This document shows, one piece after another, positions 8,701 to 9,784 of a DNA stretch of 9,784 nucleotides. How positions within the stretch are numbered: position 1 is the first letter of the stretch; each line of letters begins with the position of its first letter. Position numbers and translations under genes: made by a program. The stretch spans positions 1 to 9,784 of the forward strand of contig JAMCRM010000294.1 of the NCBI GenBank assembly GCA_023380575.1. Reading direction: 5' to 3'. This DNA is from Acidobacteriota bacterium (GTDB lineage Bacteria; Acidobacteriota; Terriglobia; Bryobacterales; Bryobacteraceae). The notes under the pieces are model-generated. The model did not search any database and had not been told where the DNA came from. It saw only the letters and a program-made list of their open reading frames with translations.

Positions 8701-9226
8701 GCTGGCGGCCAGCGGCATCTGGGAACTGCCATTCGGGCGCGCGCGCCGCATCGGCGCGTCCTGGCCTCGGGTGGTCGATTCGGTGCTGGGCGGCTGGCAG
8801 CTCGGCGCCGTGGTTTCGCGGCAGAGCGGGGCGCCCCTGGGCTTTGGCAACGCGCTGTTCCTGGGCGACATCAAGAACATCGCGCTGCCCTCGGACCGGA
8901 AGGACGTGGACCGCTGGTTCAACGTAAACGCGGGCTTCAACCGCAATTCGCGCGAGCAGCTCGCCAGTAACATCCGCACCTTCCCGCTGCGCTTCAGCGG
9001 CGTGCGCGGCGATAACCAGCGAAGCTGGGATTTCTCCATCGTGAAGAGGTTTCCGCTGCGCGGCGAGCGGGTCAGGCTGCAGTTCCGCGCCGACGTCTAC
9101 AACGCCTGGAACCAGACCAATTTTTCAAACCCGAACACCAGTCCGACCAACAGCGCCTTCGGCCGCATCACCGGCACCGCGGGCGACGCGCGCAACTGGC
9201 AGCTCGGCTTGAAACTCGCCTTTTAG
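5765..9226 (+). CDS. Oar-like TonB-dependent receptor with N-terminal carboxypeptidase-regulatory domain
   Basis: This is probably an outer-membrane beta-barrel transporter of the CarboxypepD_reg/TonB-dependent receptor type (Oar-like); its substrate cannot be told from sequence. The 1153 residues show a 17-residue signal peptide (cleavage after AWA, before QDPRG) and a regulatory Ig-like domain (about 22-103) with the conserved FLPPGMYRVTAELTGFK. A TonB-box-like ETVEVTA (110-116) follows, then a plug-like region (about 135-260) with DGINNMAADRG and GAVVNVSTASGTNDLHGEA. The family signature GGSVGGPLVLP lies near 285, followed by KNRTFWFYAFEDNR. The large barrel contains YFQDDVKISSRLTLNLGMRW and SYVGSRVTRL and ends in Phe (WQLGLKLAF). 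ATG at 5765 is supported by a strong ribosome site. A paralogue begins 141 bases after the stop on the same strand with its own promoter-like element, so the two are tandem duplicates in function if not one operon. No SusD-like lipoprotein lies between them, unlike Bacteroidetes glycan-uptake pairs. Confidence 0.92.
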   Translation: MLRRALLVVLAACGAWAQDPRGAISGSLTDSSGAAIPAVTVRATNAETGVVASAVSNATGSYQIPFLPPGMYRVTAELTGFKRFSRDKIEVRVGETVALPIRMEVGQITETVEVTASTPLLDTASSSLGQVVDQRRILELPQRGGTPMELTLLTPGVVNATDMRLRKAMAPEATSQIATDGAGTYNNEFQIDGINNMAADRGRGYARIAYSPPSAAVREFKMQTTAYDASVGHTMGAVVNVSTASGTNDLHGEAHYVLRHSKLDAPNFFNNKSGTALGLYQDNRSGGSVGGPLVLPKLYNGKNRTFWFYAFEDNRFGVPKQWVTTVPTEAERQGDLSALLRLPNGANYQVYDPFSTVAAGGGRFRRQPVPNNVIPRNRLDTVGLNLAALYPLPNQRGTVDGRNNLFLSNKAIQKTSQQLLRLDHAFSENHRAFLRLQYDFWKENKNDNFGTNINGLFSNRPNRGVALDDVIVLNPSLVLNLRYGFTSTKWWEFRRTRGYNLASLGFSPALLALTNKRSSPIPRVRPGAFTPLSNWENGDGANSSLAHSFSGSFTRLQGSHSLRFGTEFRVERSFNDRHPTSVAPDYSFGTTYTRGPLDNSPSATIGQDLASMLMGIPDGSMAISASSALQNQFFGLYFQDDVKISSRLTLNLGMRWEYESPLTERYNRLVATFDATTVNPIEAQARANYARSPIPELAAANFHAPGGLTWVGQNGNGRSPFLAEKSNWMPRFGLAWQVNSNTLVRGGYGIFYSVNGIYATVPIQTGFTQATPIQASLDSGLTYIATTGNPFPRGLLQPAGPAGGLTTNLGQELTFHNPNRKRAYSQRWSLGVQRMFPGLFVMDASYVGSRVTRLSVNRNYNSTPEQYLSRSPVRDQPTIDYLSATFPSPFYGVDPIYGRNMSRGGLLRPFPQFGSISSPDPAGYSWYHSLQVRAEKRFSHGYTVQLAYTFSKLMEATEFLNATDRMPYETISGLDRPHRLAASGIWELPFGRARRIGASWPRVVDSVLGGWQLGAVVSRQSGAPLGFGNALFLGDIKNIALPSDRKDVDRWFNVNAGFNRNSREQLASNIRTFPLRFSGVRGDNQRSWDFSIVKRFPLRGERVRLQFRADVYNAWNQTNFSNPNTSPTNSAFGRITGTAGDARNWQLGLKLAF

Positions 9227-9248
9227 CGCGGGCCCGCGGCGCCCGCGC
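9226..9248 (+). terminator. GC-rich stem-loop at the end of the first receptor gene
   Basis: GCGCGGGC (9226-9233) and GCCCGCGC (9241-9248) are perfect 8-base inverted arms around a 7-base loop, beginning at the last base of the stop codon. There is no T-run after it, so it is not a classical intrinsic terminator. It may stop or pause transcription with help from Rho, or protect the 3' end of the mRNA. The 9249-9320 stretch that follows shows nothing else I can support. Confidence 0.45.
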
Positions 9249-9325
9249 GCATTGAAGACCGCCGCTGGCTACACGGTAGCAGCGTCTATGATACAGGCGA
9301 TCGCCCCGCGTTGGCGCCGCGGGTA

Positions 9326-9340
9326 TATACTGGTATCCAA
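9326..9340 (+). promoter_or_regulatory. Putative promoter element of the second receptor gene
   Basis: TATACTGGTATCCAA starts 42 bases before the ATG at 9368. It matches the element before the first receptor gene (38 bases before its ATG) at 12 of 15 positions: TATACTG-NN-AT-N-CAA. TATACT could be a -10 box, and it overlaps the palindrome GTATATAC (9323-9330). No clear -35 is seen. The ribosome site downstream is weak: AGGTG at 9350-9354 is 13 bases from the ATG, and CGGA at 9359-9362 is 5 bases from it. Confidence 0.45.
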
Positions 9341-9367
9341 AACAGCTTCAGGTGTAAACGGATATCA

Positions 9368-9784
9368 ATGCGCTTCTCTGTAATTCTGGCGGCGGCGTTT
9401 CTCGCTTCGCTGGCCGCCCCGGTCACGTTCGCCCAGGACGCTCGCGGCAGAATCCTGGGCCGGGTGATGGACTCCTCCTCGGCTGTCATTCCCGGCGCCG
9501 AACTCGTCGCCACCCATCTCGAGATGAACACCCACGTCACTGCCCGGAGCAATGAGGCGGGTAACTACGAACTTCCTTTTCTGCTGCCCGGAACCTATCG
9601 GGTCGAAGTGAAGGCGCAGGGATTCAAGCTGTACACGCGCCAGCCGATCGAGGTCCGGGTGGGCGATTCCATCACGCTGGACGTCACCATGGAACTCGGC
9701 GACATCACCCAGACGGTGAGTGTCACGGCTGAAGTCCCCTTGCTGGAATCGGCCAGCGCGAGCATCTCCTCCACGGTGGACCAC
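9368..9784 (+). CDS. Second Oar-like TonB-dependent receptor, N-terminal 139 residues only
   Basis: An open frame from ATG at 9368 runs to the window edge with no stop, so only the N terminus is seen. It has a 22-residue signal peptide (start MRFSVILAAAFLASLAAP, cleavage after TFA and before QDARG) and a carboxypeptidase-regulatory Ig-like domain (about 28-108) with FLLPGTYRVEVKAQGFK. A TonB-box-like QTVSVTA follows (115-121), then the start of the plug (PLLESASASISSTVDH). Aligned without gaps from the signal cleavage site, about half of roughly 118 residues equal those of the gene upstream, so the two are clear paralogues but not a recent duplication. The full length is expected to be near 1100 residues, by analogy. 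The substrate is unknown. A long reading frame on the opposite strand is a codon-bias shadow. Confidence 0.88.
   Translation, partial: MRFSVILAAAFLASLAAPVTFAQDARGRILGRVMDSSSAVIPGAELVATHLEMNTHVTARSNEAGNYELPFLLPGTYRVEVKAQGFKLYTRQPIEVRVGDSITLDVTMELGDITQTVSVTAEVPLLESASASISSTVDH

Noticed and set aside
9365..9784. 139-codon open frame on the minus strand at the right edge
   Set aside because: It covers the same bases as the second receptor gene, whose signal peptide and regulatory domain are clear; the minus frame has no such support.

Overview
The window is GC-rich bacterial chromosome encoding only housekeeping and outer-membrane functions. The best guess is a member of the Acidobacteriota, near Candidatus Solibacter or Bryobacter. 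The main reason is the pair of large TonB-dependent-receptor-like proteins with an N-terminal carboxypeptidase-regulatory (CarboxypepD_reg) domain, a family greatly expanded in that phylum. A BamA with a long Pro/Ala-rich linker next to an Skp/OmpH chaperone fits too. The taxonomic placement is inference; no rRNA or species marker lies in the window.

Layout. Positions 1-3615 (minus strand) hold bamA, then, 41 bases downstream, an skp/ompH-like gene that starts with TTG and runs off the left edge. Together they look like an outer-membrane-protein assembly operon: Skp carries unfolded barrels through the periplasm and BamA folds and inserts them. Positions 3616-3817 are the divergent intergenic region between bamA and typA, with a strong GC-rich hairpin close to the likely typA start. 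Positions 3818-5662 (plus) encode the ribosome-associated GTPase TypA/BipA. Positions 5765-9226 (plus) encode a complete 1153-residue Oar-like outer-membrane receptor. A second, paralogous receptor begins at 9368 and runs off the right edge. The two receptors share signal peptide, regulatory domain, a TonB-box-like motif and a similar 15-base promoter-like element about 40 bases before the start codon.

How the genes connect. BamA and Skp make the machinery that would assemble large outer-membrane barrels such as the two receptors next door. TypA is a translation/ribosome-assembly GTPase with no evident direct link to its neighbours. I see no mobile element, CRISPR array, RNA gene, toxin-antitoxin or defence module, and no convincing new system. 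The most useful second-look items are the shared element before the two receptors, the typA leader hairpin and start ambiguity, and the low-complexity tails on the BamA/Skp pair.
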